DNA from: Aureibaculum sp. 2308TA14-22
GTDB taxonomy: Bacteria; Bacteroidota; Bacteroidia; Flavobacteriales; Flavobacteriaceae
Assembly (NCBI RefSeq): GCF_040538665.1
Contig: NZ_JBEWXT010000001.1
Coordinates: 3,064,501 to 3,128,500 of the forward strand
DNA length: 64,000 bases
Direction of reading: 5' to 3'
Made by a program: the position numbers and the translations under genes. Under the pieces are notes generated by a model, which was not told the origin of the DNA, searched no databases, and was given only the letters and a program-made list of their open reading frames with translations. This document shows, in pieces, positions 1 through 7,157 of the stretch. Position 1 is the first letter of the stretch. Each line of letters opens with the position of its first letter.

Positions 1-1143
1 TAGTTTTTCAAAAATAGAATTTTGTATGTCATTTGCAATTTCTACATCATTGGCTTCCAAAACCTGATTAAATAAGGTAATCAATTGCTCTAAAGATTTC
101 TCTTTATAAAGATCTTTCTTTTCCAGTTCTAACGTAATTACCGCTTTTCGATGGTTTTTTAAATAGGGTTCTAATTCTTTGGCAAGATTGCCGACCAATT
201 TACTTTTTATAGCCGTTTTACTTAAACTTTTCAAATTCGCGTGTTTTGTATTGGAAACATCATTTAAAAATTCGACCCAATTTTCAGAAGAATTTACCTC
301 AGTTGTTATGGTAGGTTCTTGAAAAGTCTGCAAAGCTTCAGCAATACTATTAGCACGCTGTTCCTGTAATTCAATATTGCGTTCTAAACTGCCTTCAACA
401 GAAGAATATGCCCTGATATTAATTGTCTTAATGTTAAAGTCAGTTAGGCGTAACGAATCGTACATGGGTTTTATATCTTCTTTTGAATAGGTAGCCTTAT
501 TCTTTTCAAAAGGAACTTCAAACTTAAACGTCTTATATTTTGTTACAAAACTCTCTTTATCTGCTGGTTTTATTTTTTTAGTTTGGTACGTCAAAGAATC
601 AAGGTACATGCCCATATCCAATAAATCCCAAGGATAACGTTCAATGTCATAAGTACTTTGATACCTACACATATTTTTGTTATTGAGAAAGAGCATGTTA
701 AACTCTAATTCGTCCGAAATCAATGCTTCAGGCAATGTACCCACCAATACCCTGAATTTACCGTTTCCAAAGGGTTTTAAGCCCTGTTTCAATTTTTGCA
801 TATACACAGGCTTCAATAACATTCCCCTAATTTGGGTTTTCGGAACTTCTGTCTCCGCACAATCATATAAGCTTTTTGGCACAACATCTATAGCAATGCC
901 ATCGCCTACTTTTTTAAAAAGCTGCTGAAAGAATTGTTTATCATTAATCTGAAAATAAAGTTTTTCCTTTTCTTGTTGTACTGAGAAACCAACTTCTTTT
1001 GGCTTTTGATTAAACAACTGGTTATAATATTGACATTTTTGCTCTCTATCCGCTTGTGGGAAAACAATATCGTAAGTGTTTTGGCTAAAAATTGTAGGTG
1101 TATAGAAAAGCAATAACAGGATTGTTAGGTAATATTTTTTCAT
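1..1143 (-). CDS. Secreted OmpA-like protein, C-terminus cut by window edge
   Basis: An open frame starts at the ATG at 1143 and runs off the left edge after 381 codons with no stop. It begins with a clear signal peptide (MKKYYLTILLLLFYTPTIFS, then Q). Around residues 230-270 there is an OmpA-C-like stretch, NIRAYSSVEGS followed by about 15 residues and ERNIELQEQRANSIAEAL, which resembles the peptidoglycan-binding OmpA signature in which a DGHTD-like turn precedes N-x-x-L-x-x-x-RA. Family knowledge suggests a periplasmic or outer-membrane-associated role. The region before the OmpA-like part is not recognised. The protein cannot be named further because its end is outside the window. Confidence 0.75.
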   Translation of the reverse strand, partial: MKKYYLTILLLLFYTPTIFSQNTYDIVFPQADREQKCQYYNQLFNQKPKEVGFSVQQEKEKLYFQINDKQFFQQLFKKVGDGIAIDVVPKSLYDCAETEVPKTQIRGMLLKPVYMQKLKQGLKPFGNGKFRVLVGTLPEALISDELEFNMLFLNNKNMCRYQSTYDIERYPWDLLDMGMYLDSLTYQTKKIKPADKESFVTKYKTFKFEVPFEKNKATYSKEDIKPMYDSLRLTDFNIKTINIRAYSSVEGSLERNIELQEQRANSIAEALQTFQEPTITTEVNSSENWVEFLNDVSNTKHANLKSLSKTAIKSKLVGNLAKELEPYLKNHRKAVITLELEKKDLYKEKSLEQLITLFNQVLEANDVEIANDIQNSIFEKL

Positions 1144-1247
1144 AGATTGGCTGCTTAGCGTTTTTTAATTTTTGTAGTAAAGTGTAAAATTAAAAAAAAA
1201 TTGTTTAAAAAGTGATTCAATTTTTGATTGAAATTTGAAAAAAAATG

Positions 1248-1652
1248 TCACTCCAAATCAGGCTTCTGTCGATTTACTTTCTTTTCAGAAAGTTTCTTTT
1301 TAGTTTTTAATCGTTTTCTAATGGCAGCTTTAGAGGGTTTTGTTTTTTTTCTGAGTTTGGGCTTTTTAAGTCCATTTTTTATGAGTTCTAAAAAACGCTT
1401 AATGGCGATTTCTTTGTTTTTATGTTGACTTCGACTTTCATCACAAAAAAGTATGAATACCTTCTCTTTAGTTAATCTATTAGCTAAATTTTTTAACAGT
1501 AATTGTTTCTGCTCATCAGTAAGTTCGTTAGAGTTTTCCAAGTCAAAAGTCAATTCAATTTTAGAGGAAACTTTATTAACATGCTGACCACCAGCACCAC
1601 TACTTCTAATAGCTTTAAAGGAAAGTTCTTTTACTAAATTTTCGGTATTCAT
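1248..1652 (-). CDS. arfB: Peptidyl-tRNA hydrolase ArfB (ribosome rescue)
   Basis: This 134-residue protein carries the release-factor catalytic motif GGQ at residues 21-23 in the context SSGAGGQHVNK, near the N-terminus. It lacks the stop-codon-reading domains of RF1 and RF2. The C-terminal third is very basic (KPKLRKKTKPSKAAIRKRLK and beyond), as in ArfB (YaeJ), where the tail enters the empty mRNA channel of ribosomes stalled on truncated mRNA so that GGQ can hydrolyse the peptidyl-tRNA. Length and layout fit the family. It lies downstream of a long palindrome on the same strand and is probably transcribed separately from, or as the last gene after, the NR-salvage genes. Confidence 0.92.
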   Translation of the reverse strand: MNTENLVKELSFKAIRSSGAGGQHVNKVSSKIELTFDLENSNELTDEQKQLLLKNLANRLTKEKVFILFCDESRSQHKNKEIAIKRFLELIKNGLKKPKLRKKTKPSKAAIRKRLKTKKKLSEKKVNRQKPDLE

Positions 1653-1660
1653 TATCTTTT

Positions 1661-1722
1661 ATTGTCTGGTCGAGCGGAGTCGAGACCTTGATAAACCTCT
1701 CGACTCCGCTCGAGGAGACAAT
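1661..1722. repeat. Long palindrome, 25-nt arms
   Basis: Arms 1661-1685 and 1698-1722 are reverse complements except for a GG/GG mismatch pair. The inner 16 bp (TCGAGCGGAGTCGAGA against TCTCGACTCCGCTCGA) are perfect and the loop is 12 nt. It is much more GC-rich than its surroundings. It fills most of the gap between the NadR-like gene and arfB. REP-like intergenic palindromes of this general look are common in Flavobacteriaceae. It could also slow or end transcription, but no clean T-tract follows. Confidence 0.85.
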
Positions 1723-1725
1723 CAT

Positions 1726-2385
1726 TTACAGGTTATAATTAGTACTTGTATCGCTATTCTGATGCAAAAAATGCATATCTAAATCTTCTAAATTTTTTGA
1801 AAAACTATCTAAGTTAGTCCGTTCTTCCAAAATACTGTCAATTGCTTTTGTAGCAGTTTTAAGTCGAGTCTGTTTGTTTCCTTTTAACAAAAGATATGGC
1901 CTATCATATTTTTTTAAAGCATTTTCAAAGGCATTAAACATTTCTAATCTTAAATCGGGTTTGTCACGTAAATCATCAGCTTCCCAAGGTGTGTCAATGT
2001 AAGTTAATAAGTATAAATCATACCTATTTGCAATTGCAGCTTTGTCTAATTTCGGATTTACAAATCCACCATAATATTCTTCTGAATACACTTTCGTTTC
2101 CAACAAGTCGGTATCACAAATCAAAACTTTATCGGCTTTTTTGGCCAATTTGTTTTCTAATTTCATCTGGCCTTGAGCAATTGGTAATAAATCAGAATTT
2201 TCACAGGTTTTACGGGTATTGTTCCATTTATCTTGAAGGTACTCACGGGCATATTCTGGCACCCAAACCGTATTGTAATATCGTGCCAATTGTTCTGAAA
2301 GCGTTGTTTTTCCTGTAGATTCAGGACCGAACAATACTACCTTTACAATATTTGCGTCTGTGGTTTGTCTAAGCTTTTTTTCCAT
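1726..2385 (-). CDS. NadR-like ribosylnicotinamide kinase (AAA ATPase)
   Basis: The P-loop GPESTGKTT (residues 20-28 from the chosen start) and the downstream VPEYAREYL motif match the C-terminal kinase domain of NadR, which phosphorylates nicotinamide riboside to NMN. The N-terminal DNA-binding and adenylyltransferase domains of enterobacterial NadR are absent, so this is a stand-alone kinase of about 219 residues. The frame stays open upstream to 2505, but the extension overlaps pnuC and reads as non-conserved sequence, so the ATG at 2385 is preferred. The remaining 43-bp overlap with pnuC suggests translational coupling. PnuC imports the substrate and this kinase would trap it. Confidence 0.85.
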   Translation of the reverse strand: MEKKLRQTTDANIVKVVLFGPESTGKTTLSEQLARYYNTVWVPEYAREYLQDKWNNTRKTCENSDLLPIAQGQMKLENKLAKKADKVLICDTDLLETKVYSEEYYGGFVNPKLDKAAIANRYDLYLLTYIDTPWEADDLRDKPDLRLEMFNAFENALKKYDRPYLLLKGNKQTRLKTATKAIDSILEERTNLDSFSKNLEDLDMHFLHQNSDTSTNYNL

Positions 2386-3053
2386 GCTATATACCCTTGA
2401 AATGCTAAAATTAAGAAAATTGTATATTGAATACCAGTAAAACCATACCCTTTTATAAAATAAAGTGGAATGGAAACAATGTTTCCTGCAATCCAAAAAG
2501 TCCAATTCTCTATTTTCTTATTGGCCATTAACCACATGGCAGCAAAAAATATTCCAGTGGTAAACGTATCCAAAAAAGGTGTTATTTTTCTAAAATCTTC
2601 CAAATTCCCTGAGGTCATATTTGATATTGCATAATTACAGCTTTCGGTAAACCCCAAATTATTGGGCATCACATTATAATAGCGATAGACTACAATAACA
2701 AAAACCGATGTAAACAAAAAGATACCCAACGTTTTTAATTTATCCTTTTCATTAGTTCTGGAAATGGTAATATGTTCGTTCGTTTTTGTAATTCTAGACC
2801 ACATGAACCATCCATAAATACTCATCAAGGTATAGTAAATATTTATGATTAAGTCGCCATATAAATTCCATTGAGACAATAAATACACATAAATAGCAGT
2901 ACTTATTATGCCTGTTGGAAAAACTAGAATATTTTCTTTTTTAGCGTAAAAAACACTTATCACTCCAAATAAAGCAGCAATAAACTCCAAGATTATATTT
3001 AGGGTTGTAGCTTCTTGATATGGTTCTAAAAAAAAATCAAATAGTGTTTCCAT
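2343..3053 (-). CDS. pnuC: Nicotinamide riboside transporter PnuC
   Basis: This 236-residue polytopic inner-membrane protein has about seven hydrophobic segments. It shows PnuC family features: the early FAALFGVISVFYAKKENI-like segment, a central W-x-x-Y-G region and the YYTLMSIYGWFMW helix. PnuC imports nicotinamide riboside by facilitated diffusion driven by phosphorylation inside the cell. Its end overlaps the NadR-like kinase and it begins 3 bp after the GGGP-synthase-family gene, so the three are probably one transcript. I saw no riboswitch, since there is no leader in front of the gene. Confidence 0.9.
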   Translation of the reverse strand: METLFDFFLEPYQEATTLNIILEFIAALFGVISVFYAKKENILVFPTGIISTAIYVYLLSQWNLYGDLIINIYYTLMSIYGWFMWSRITKTNEHITISRTNEKDKLKTLGIFLFTSVFVIVVYRYYNVMPNNLGFTESCNYAISNMTSGNLEDFRKITPFLDTFTTGIFFAAMWLMANKKIENWTFWIAGNIVSIPLYFIKGYGFTGIQYTIFLILAFQGYIAWKKSLDKPQTQIL

Positions 3054-3056
3054 TCA

Positions 3057-3770
3057 TTAAATAGTATCAAACCATAAATTATTCTCCTCAAAAGCTGTAC
3101 CAACAACCACTAAATCAGCACCAGAATCATAAGCATTTTTTAATTGCTGTTGGGTACGGATACCGCCACCAACGATAAGCGGGATTCTCAACTCCTTTTT
3201 TACCTTTTTGATAATTGCGGGGTTTACACTGTTTTCTGCCCCAGATCCCGCTTCAAGATAAATAAGTTTTTTTCCCGCATATTGTCCTGCTAAAGCTGTA
3301 TCGACTATTTTTCTAGTATCGTTTTGGGAAATTGGAGTGGTTTTGCTCACTTTTTGAACTGAAGTTTCAACGCCACCGTCAATTAAAATATACCCTGTCG
3401 GAATTATTTCTAGCGATGAATTTTTAAGTTTTGATACAGATTTAACTTGTTGATAAATTAAGTATTCAGGGTTGTCACCAGAAAGCAAAGACAAAAATAA
3501 AATGGCATCTGCTTTATCGGTAATTTGGGTGTAATCACCCGGAAAAATTACAATTGGCAATTGTGTATGTTTTTTTAATGCCTCGACCAGTTTTTCCGTT
3601 GCCCCTACATTAACAGTACTTCCACCAACAAATATAAAATCGGCTTTTTCATTAATCTTTTCTGAAATTAATGCAATGTTTTGCAATTGTATTTTATCAG
3701 GGTCCAATAAAATTGCCAGCAATTTTTTACTTTGATAAATGGAATCAGTTATGTGTTCGAGTATGTTCAA
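3057..3770 (-). CDS. Geranylgeranylglyceryl-phosphate synthase family protein
   Basis: This 237-residue TIM-barrel protein has the family marks of PcrB/GGGPS: LLDPDK near residue 22, FVGGSTVN near 47, the YLEAGSG phosphate-binding loop near 170 and IVGGGIRT near 195. Archaeal members join glycerol-1-phosphate to geranylgeranyl diphosphate to make ether lipids, and Bacillus PcrB makes heptaprenylglyceryl phosphate. Bacteroidota encode group II members whose physiological lipid product is poorly defined. The gene sits between a phosphopantetheinyl transferase and pnuC, which gives no functional hint. The start at 3770 is the only good ATG and the length is typical. Confidence 0.88.
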   Translation of the reverse strand: MNILEHITDSIYQSKKLLAILLDPDKIQLQNIALISEKINEKADFIFVGGSTVNVGATEKLVEALKKHTQLPIVIFPGDYTQITDKADAILFLSLLSGDNPEYLIYQQVKSVSKLKNSSLEIIPTGYILIDGGVETSVQKVSKTTPISQNDTRKIVDTALAGQYAGKKLIYLEAGSGAENSVNPAIIKKVKKELRIPLIVGGGIRTQQQLKNAYDSGADLVVVGTAFEENNLWFDTI

Positions 3771-3806
3771 GTGATGTTATAAGACTTCAAATATACGTAT
3801 AGAAAT

Positions 3807-4454
3807 TTAGCTGTCAGTGATTACTTCATCTAATGCATAAGTACACATAAAACCCTCAAATTCTAAAAAGTAAATACGATAGGTGCTCTTTTTCTTTTCA
3901 TACGTAATAGTTGCCGTAGTTTCAGTATCGGTAAGTGCAAAATCATCTACATAAATATGTTGTAAAAAACTCAGTCCCTCTTGTTCGTAAATTTTATACA
4001 GCGATTCTTTGGCACCCCATACTATGGTTAGTTTCCTTACCAGTTCATGTTCTGTTTTTATGTTTTTATAATCATCTACAGTAGTAAATTTATGGGCTAT
4101 TCTAACAATTTTATCACGCTGTTTTTCAATATCAATACCTACTTGTTTTGTTTTACTTAAAATTATTCCTGTAAAGGTAAAAGAGTGCGTTATGGAAATA
4201 AAGTTCCCGTCCTTTAAGTGCGGTTTCCCTAGATCATCATAATACAAATCGGCATCAACATAATCTAATTCTGCCAACAAATGTCTTATGCTCATAAAAC
4301 CTCTTTTGTGCAGTTCGGATTTCATCCCATCCACACGGCGTTGGCATTTTTTGGTCAGGGTAATTCCCTCATTTAAGGTTTCAAGTGACTCATCAATTTT
4401 CCAAATTAATACTTTGGTATTTTCATTAACCTTTAGAGTTTTGTAAAGCGGCAT
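3807..4454 (-). CDS. 4'-phosphopantetheinyl transferase (Sfp type)
   Basis: The protein has 215 residues. Two signature motifs are visible: GIDIE (D108 and E110, magnesium binding) and WGAKESLYK (residues 146-154). These define the Sfp/HetI/EntD superfamily, which transfers phosphopantetheine from CoA to carrier proteins. As no AcpS-type gene is seen in the window, this may be the enzyme that activates the fatty-acid carrier protein, but that is inference. It is divergent from ahcY. The spacing to the GGGP-synthase gene is 36 bp on the same strand, which suggests a short operon. Confidence 0.9.
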   Translation of the reverse strand: MPLYKTLKVNENTKVLIWKIDESLETLNEGITLTKKCQRRVDGMKSELHKRGFMSIRHLLAELDYVDADLYYDDLGKPHLKDGNFISITHSFTFTGIILSKTKQVGIDIEKQRDKIVRIAHKFTTVDDYKNIKTEHELVRKLTIVWGAKESLYKIYEQEGLSFLQHIYVDDFALTDTETTATITYEKKKSTYRIYFLEFEGFMCTYALDEVITDS

Positions 4455-4474
4455 ATACTTATGAAGTTATTTTG

Positions 4475-4482
4475 TAACTTTG
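4475..4482 (+). promoter_or_regulatory. Bacteroidota -7 element for ahcY
   Basis: TAACTTTG matches the Bacteroidota sigma-ABfr consensus TAnnTTTG and is followed by CA. It lies 39 bp before the chosen ahcY ATG. A clear TTTG -33 element at the usual 19-21 bp spacing was not found. Its position inside the N-terminal extension of the longest open frame argues for the internal ahcY start. Confidence 0.55.
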
Positions 4483-4520
4483 CAGTCCGAAATTTTAATT
4501 ATAAAAAAATTACTAAAAAT

Positions 4521-5837
4521 ATGAGTACTAAAACAGCAACATATACACCTTACAAAGTTAAGGATATTTCTTTAGCAGATTGGGGTAGAAAAGAAATTGA
4601 ATTGGCAGAAGCAGAAATGCCTGGGTTGATGAGCTTACGCGAAGAATATAAAGATGAACAGCCCCTAAAGGGAGCTCGTATTGCTGGCTGTTTACACATG
4701 ACCATTCAAACAGCTGTGCTTATTGAAACATTAACTGCTTTAGGTGCAGAAGTTACTTGGAGTTCTTGTAATATTTTTTCTACGCAAGATCAAGCCGCCG
4801 CCGCCATTGCCGCAACGGGAGTACAAGTTTATGCATGGAAAGGCATGACTGAGGAGGAATTCAATTGGTGCATCGAACAAACCTTATTTTTCGGTGAAGA
4901 TAAAAAACCATTGAATATGATTTTAGATGATGGTGGGGATTTAACCAATATGGTGTTGGATGAGCACCCTGAATTAGTTGCTGAAATTAAAGGGTTGTCT
5001 GAAGAAACTACCACTGGTGTTCATAGGTTATATGATAGAATGAAAGAAGGCACATTAACAATGCCGGCTATAAATGTAAATGATTCGGTTACTAAATCTA
5101 AATTTGATAATAAATACGGATGTAGAGAAAGTGCCGTAGATGCCATAAGAAGGGCTACAGATGTTATGCTAGCTGGTAAGAGAGTGGTTGTTTGTGGTTA
5201 CGGTGATGTGGGTAAAGGTACCGCAGCTTCTTTTAAGGGAGCCGGTTCTATTGTTACGATAACTGAAATAGATCCTATTTGTGCATTACAAGCAGCTATG
5301 GATGGTTTTGAAGTTAAAAAATTAGAAACGGTTGTAGAAAAAGCAGATATTGTTATTACCACTACTGGTAATAAGGATATTGTTACGGGAGAGCATTTCT
5401 CGAAAATGAAAGATAAGACTATTGTTTGTAATATTGGTCATTTTGATAATGAAATTGCCGTAGAATGGCTGAACACCAATTATGGAAACACTAAAGTAGA
5501 AATCAAACCACAAGTTGATAAATATACCATTGACGGTAAAGACATTATATTATTAGCTGAAGGCCGTTTGGTAAATTTAGGTTGTGCAACAGGTCACCCT
5601 AGTTTTGTGATGAGTAATTCATTTACCAACCAAACGTTGGCTCAAATAGAATTGTGGAAAAACCACGATAATTACGAAAACAAAGTGTACATGCTACCTA
5701 AATACTTAGACGAAAAAGTAGCACGTTTACATTTAGAAAAAATTGGTGTTGAGCTAGAAACATTGAGAGAAGATCAAGCAAAATATATAGGTGTAGAAGT
5801 AGAAGGTCCTTATAAGCCAGATTATTACAGATATTAA
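4521..5837 (+). CDS. ahcY: Adenosylhomocysteinase (SAH hydrolase)
   Basis: The enzyme is NAD-dependent and splits S-adenosylhomocysteine into adenosine and homocysteine, clearing the inhibitor left by methyltransferases. Motifs are unmistakable: [17 protein letters not shown] near the N-terminus, DDGGDLT, the NAD-binding [16 protein letters not shown], and the C-terminal KPDYYRY. The longest frame starts at 4461, but its first 20 residues are not family-like and overlap the promoter. The ATG at 4521 gives [22 protein letters not shown] and 438 residues, the normal length. The universal-stress gene follows after 45 bp with no terminator seen. Confidence 0.97.
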   Translation: MSTKTATYTPYKVKDISLADWGRKEIELAEAEMPGLMSLREEYKDEQPLKGARIAGCLHMTIQTAVLIETLTALGAEVTWSSCNIFSTQDQAAAAIAATGVQVYAWKGMTEEEFNWCIEQTLFFGEDKKPLNMILDDGGDLTNMVLDEHPELVAEIKGLSEETTTGVHRLYDRMKEGTLTMPAINVNDSVTKSKFDNKYGCRESAVDAIRRATDVMLAGKRVVVCGYGDVGKGTAASFKGAGSIVTITEIDPICALQAAMDGFEVKKLETVVEKADIVITTTGNKDIVTGEHFSKMKDKTIVCNIGHFDNEIAVEWLNTNYGNTKVEIKPQVDKYTIDGKDIILLAEGRLVNLGCATGHPSFVMSNSFTNQTLAQIELWKNHDNYENKVYMLPKYLDEKVARLHLEKIGVELETLREDQAKYIGVEVEGPYKPDYYRY

Positions 5838-5882
5838 TGTAATTATAAGATTTTTAATTAGCCATACCAAAAACACAACATT

Positions 5883-6668
5883 ATGAATACGATTTTAGTT
5901 CCCGTAGGTTCGCCCAGAAAGGCTTTGAACACCTTACAGTATGCAATAGACCTTGTTGAAGGTACACAGGCAAAAATTTATTTAGTGAAAGCTTATGGTG
6001 TTACTAAAGTGGCAGGGAGTTTAAAGAATATGGACGATTTTTTAGAAACCGAAGCAAATCTAGATTTGGAGAATGTTGTCAGTCATGTTAATAAAAAGGG
6101 GATAGAAGTTATTTCTAAATCTATTAGTGGAAATGCGAAGGATATAATTAAGCGTACAGCAAAACAATTAAAAATTGATCTAATAGTAGCTGGGTCTAGA
6201 AGTGATAGTAAGGTATTCATTAACAAAACACCAGGCTATCTAATCAAAAATACAGATTTACCAGTTTTGTTTGTCCCCAGAAATTACCGATTTGAAAAAG
6301 TAAATAAGGTTTTACTGGCAATTAAATCGGGCGTTATATCTTCGCCAGACGTTCTAATTCCTTTGGAAAAGGTGTTAAATAAATTTAATGCTCGATTAAA
6401 TATTTTGCGAGTTGTAACCCCTGATGTCCAAGAAGGAGATGACGTTATTAGCAAAGAATTAACATCATTGGAACACAATTTTATAACTTCTGAAAATACA
6501 ACGGTTTTTAAAGGTCTTTTGGAGAATATAGGGAACATAAACCCAGATTTATTATGTGTTATCAGGAGAAAAAGAGGTTTTTTTAAACGGCTTTGGGAAA
6601 AAGATAAGGTTTATAAAAAGGACTTTGAAAGTAATTTGCCTTTATTGGTTTTAAAAGGTTCTGAGTAA
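5883..6668 (+). CDS. Universal stress protein, two Usp domains
   Basis: The 261 residues fold into two Usp-like halves (about 1-140 and 145-261). The first opens with MNTILVPVGSPRKALNTLQYA and ends near VAGSRSDSKV...LPVLFVPR, which is the usual Usp end. The second half is more diverged and has no clear G-x2-G-x9-G(S/T) ATP-binding motif, so nucleotide binding is doubtful there. Tandem-Usp proteins of this length are common in Flavobacteriaceae. It is probably read with ahcY, and tRNA-Ala begins only 8 bp after its stop codon. Confidence 0.85.
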   Translation: MNTILVPVGSPRKALNTLQYAIDLVEGTQAKIYLVKAYGVTKVAGSLKNMDDFLETEANLDLENVVSHVNKKGIEVISKSISGNAKDIIKRTAKQLKIDLIVAGSRSDSKVFINKTPGYLIKNTDLPVLFVPRNYRFEKVNKVLLAIKSGVISSPDVLIPLEKVLNKFNARLNILRVVTPDVQEGDDVISKELTSLEHNFITSENTTVFKGLLENIGNINPDLLCVIRRKRGFFKRLWEKDKVYKKDFESNLPLLVLKGSE

Positions 6669-6676
6669 GCAATTTT

Positions 6677-6750
6677 GGGGCATTAGCTCAGTTGGCTAGA
6701 GCACTACGCTGGCAGCGTAGGGGTCATCGGTTCGAATCCGATATGCTCCA
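6677..6750 (+). tRNA. tRNA-Ala (GGC)
   Basis: The 74 nt fold as a cloverleaf. The acceptor stem GGGGCAT pairs with ATGCTCC with one G-T wobble. The D arm contains TAGCTCAGTTGGC. The anticodon stem CTACG/CGTAG encloses the loop CTGGCAG with anticodon GGC, and the T arm is ATCGG-TTCGAAT-CCGAT. The discriminator is A and CCA is not encoded. It starts 8 bp after the usp stop codon, so it is either cotranscribed with usp or uses a promoter inside usp. The 3' end is duplicated downstream. Confidence 0.96.
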
Positions 6751-6752
6751 CA

Positions 6753-6895
6753 AATAAAACCTTAAAAAGGTAAACTTTGTGAAGAGAGAAAATAACAAGC
6801 TCGCTTGATTATTTTTGATTGAACGAAGTTTTTTTAAGGTTTTTCAGAATGGGATTTTTGAGGAAAAAGCGTAAGCTAATCCGATATGCTCCACA
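6753..6895 (+). mobile_element. 143-bp insertion at tRNA-Ala 3' end, bounded by 18-bp direct repeats
   Basis: The last 16 nt of tRNA-Ala plus two bases (6735-6752, AATCCGATATGCTCCACA) recur exactly at 6878-6895. The 143 bp from 6753 to 6895 therefore look inserted between the tRNA and the hairpin terminator at 6905-6930 that would normally follow it. Inside are a 13-bp inverted repeat (6756-6768 against 6831-6843, AAAACCTTAAAAA) and a small CAAGC/GCTTG hairpin near 6797. No reading frame of note is present. This is the geometry of att sites left by tRNA-targeted integration, but no integrase is near, so it may instead be a local duplication or a tRNA-associated repeat family. Confidence 0.5.
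6878..6895 (+). repeat. Second copy of tRNA-Ala 3' end (18 bp)
   Basis: An exact copy of 6735-6752, covering the 3' strand of the T arm, the acceptor strand and the discriminator base. It is not preceded by any 5' half of a tRNA, so it is not a gene. Confidence 0.9.
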
Positions 6896-6904
6896 TCAAG
6901 CAGA

Positions 6905-6930
6905 AAAGCCACACGACAGTGTGGTTTTTT
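6905..6930 (+). terminator. Intrinsic terminator, hairpin CCACAC-GACA-GTGTGG
   Basis: A 6-bp GC-rich stem (6909-6914 with 6919-6924) is followed by six T residues. It is probably the original tRNA-Ala terminator displaced by the 143-bp insertion, because tRNA-Phe in this window has its terminator directly after the gene. Confidence 0.75.
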
Positions 6931-7157
6931 GTTTTATGAGAAATTAAGAAAGCTTGCTTTTTTTAATTTTGAGTGAAACAAAAATCATCATCCGACAGGA
7001 TGGTGGCTTTTTCTATTTGCAAATGCGGAGTTGTTTCGAATCAACGAAGTTAATCCAAAATATTTCATGCCTTAAAATAGAGATTGTTAACTATAACCGC
7101 TTTTGTTTTTTTCCATTATCTTTCCTATATTAAAATTCATTTTTATATAAACAAACA
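6931..7157. other. Non-coding repeat-rich gap before the SDR gene
   Basis: No plausible gene. It contains an AT-rich AAAGC/GCTTT palindrome near 6949-6960 that looks like a diverged relative of the one at about 6785-6825. A second hairpin at 6986-7005 (8 bp, loop GACA) is followed by GGCTTTTT, a second terminator-like structure. The last 60 bp hold TATCTTTC at 7117-7124, a possible weak -7 element for the SDR gene. Confidence 0.55.

Noticed and set aside
1661-1722. Palindrome as a standard intrinsic terminator of the NR-salvage operon
   Set aside because: The stem is long and GC-rich but lacks a following T-tract on either strand, so it is listed as a repeat.
4461-4520. N-terminal extension of ahcY by 20 residues
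   Set aside because: The extra residues are not family-like and they contain the TAACTTTG promoter element; the ATG at 4521 gives the normal N-terminus.
6853-6895. A second tRNA-Ala gene at the duplicated 3' end
   Set aside because: Only the last 16 tRNA bases are present, without D arm, anticodon arm or 5' acceptor strand.
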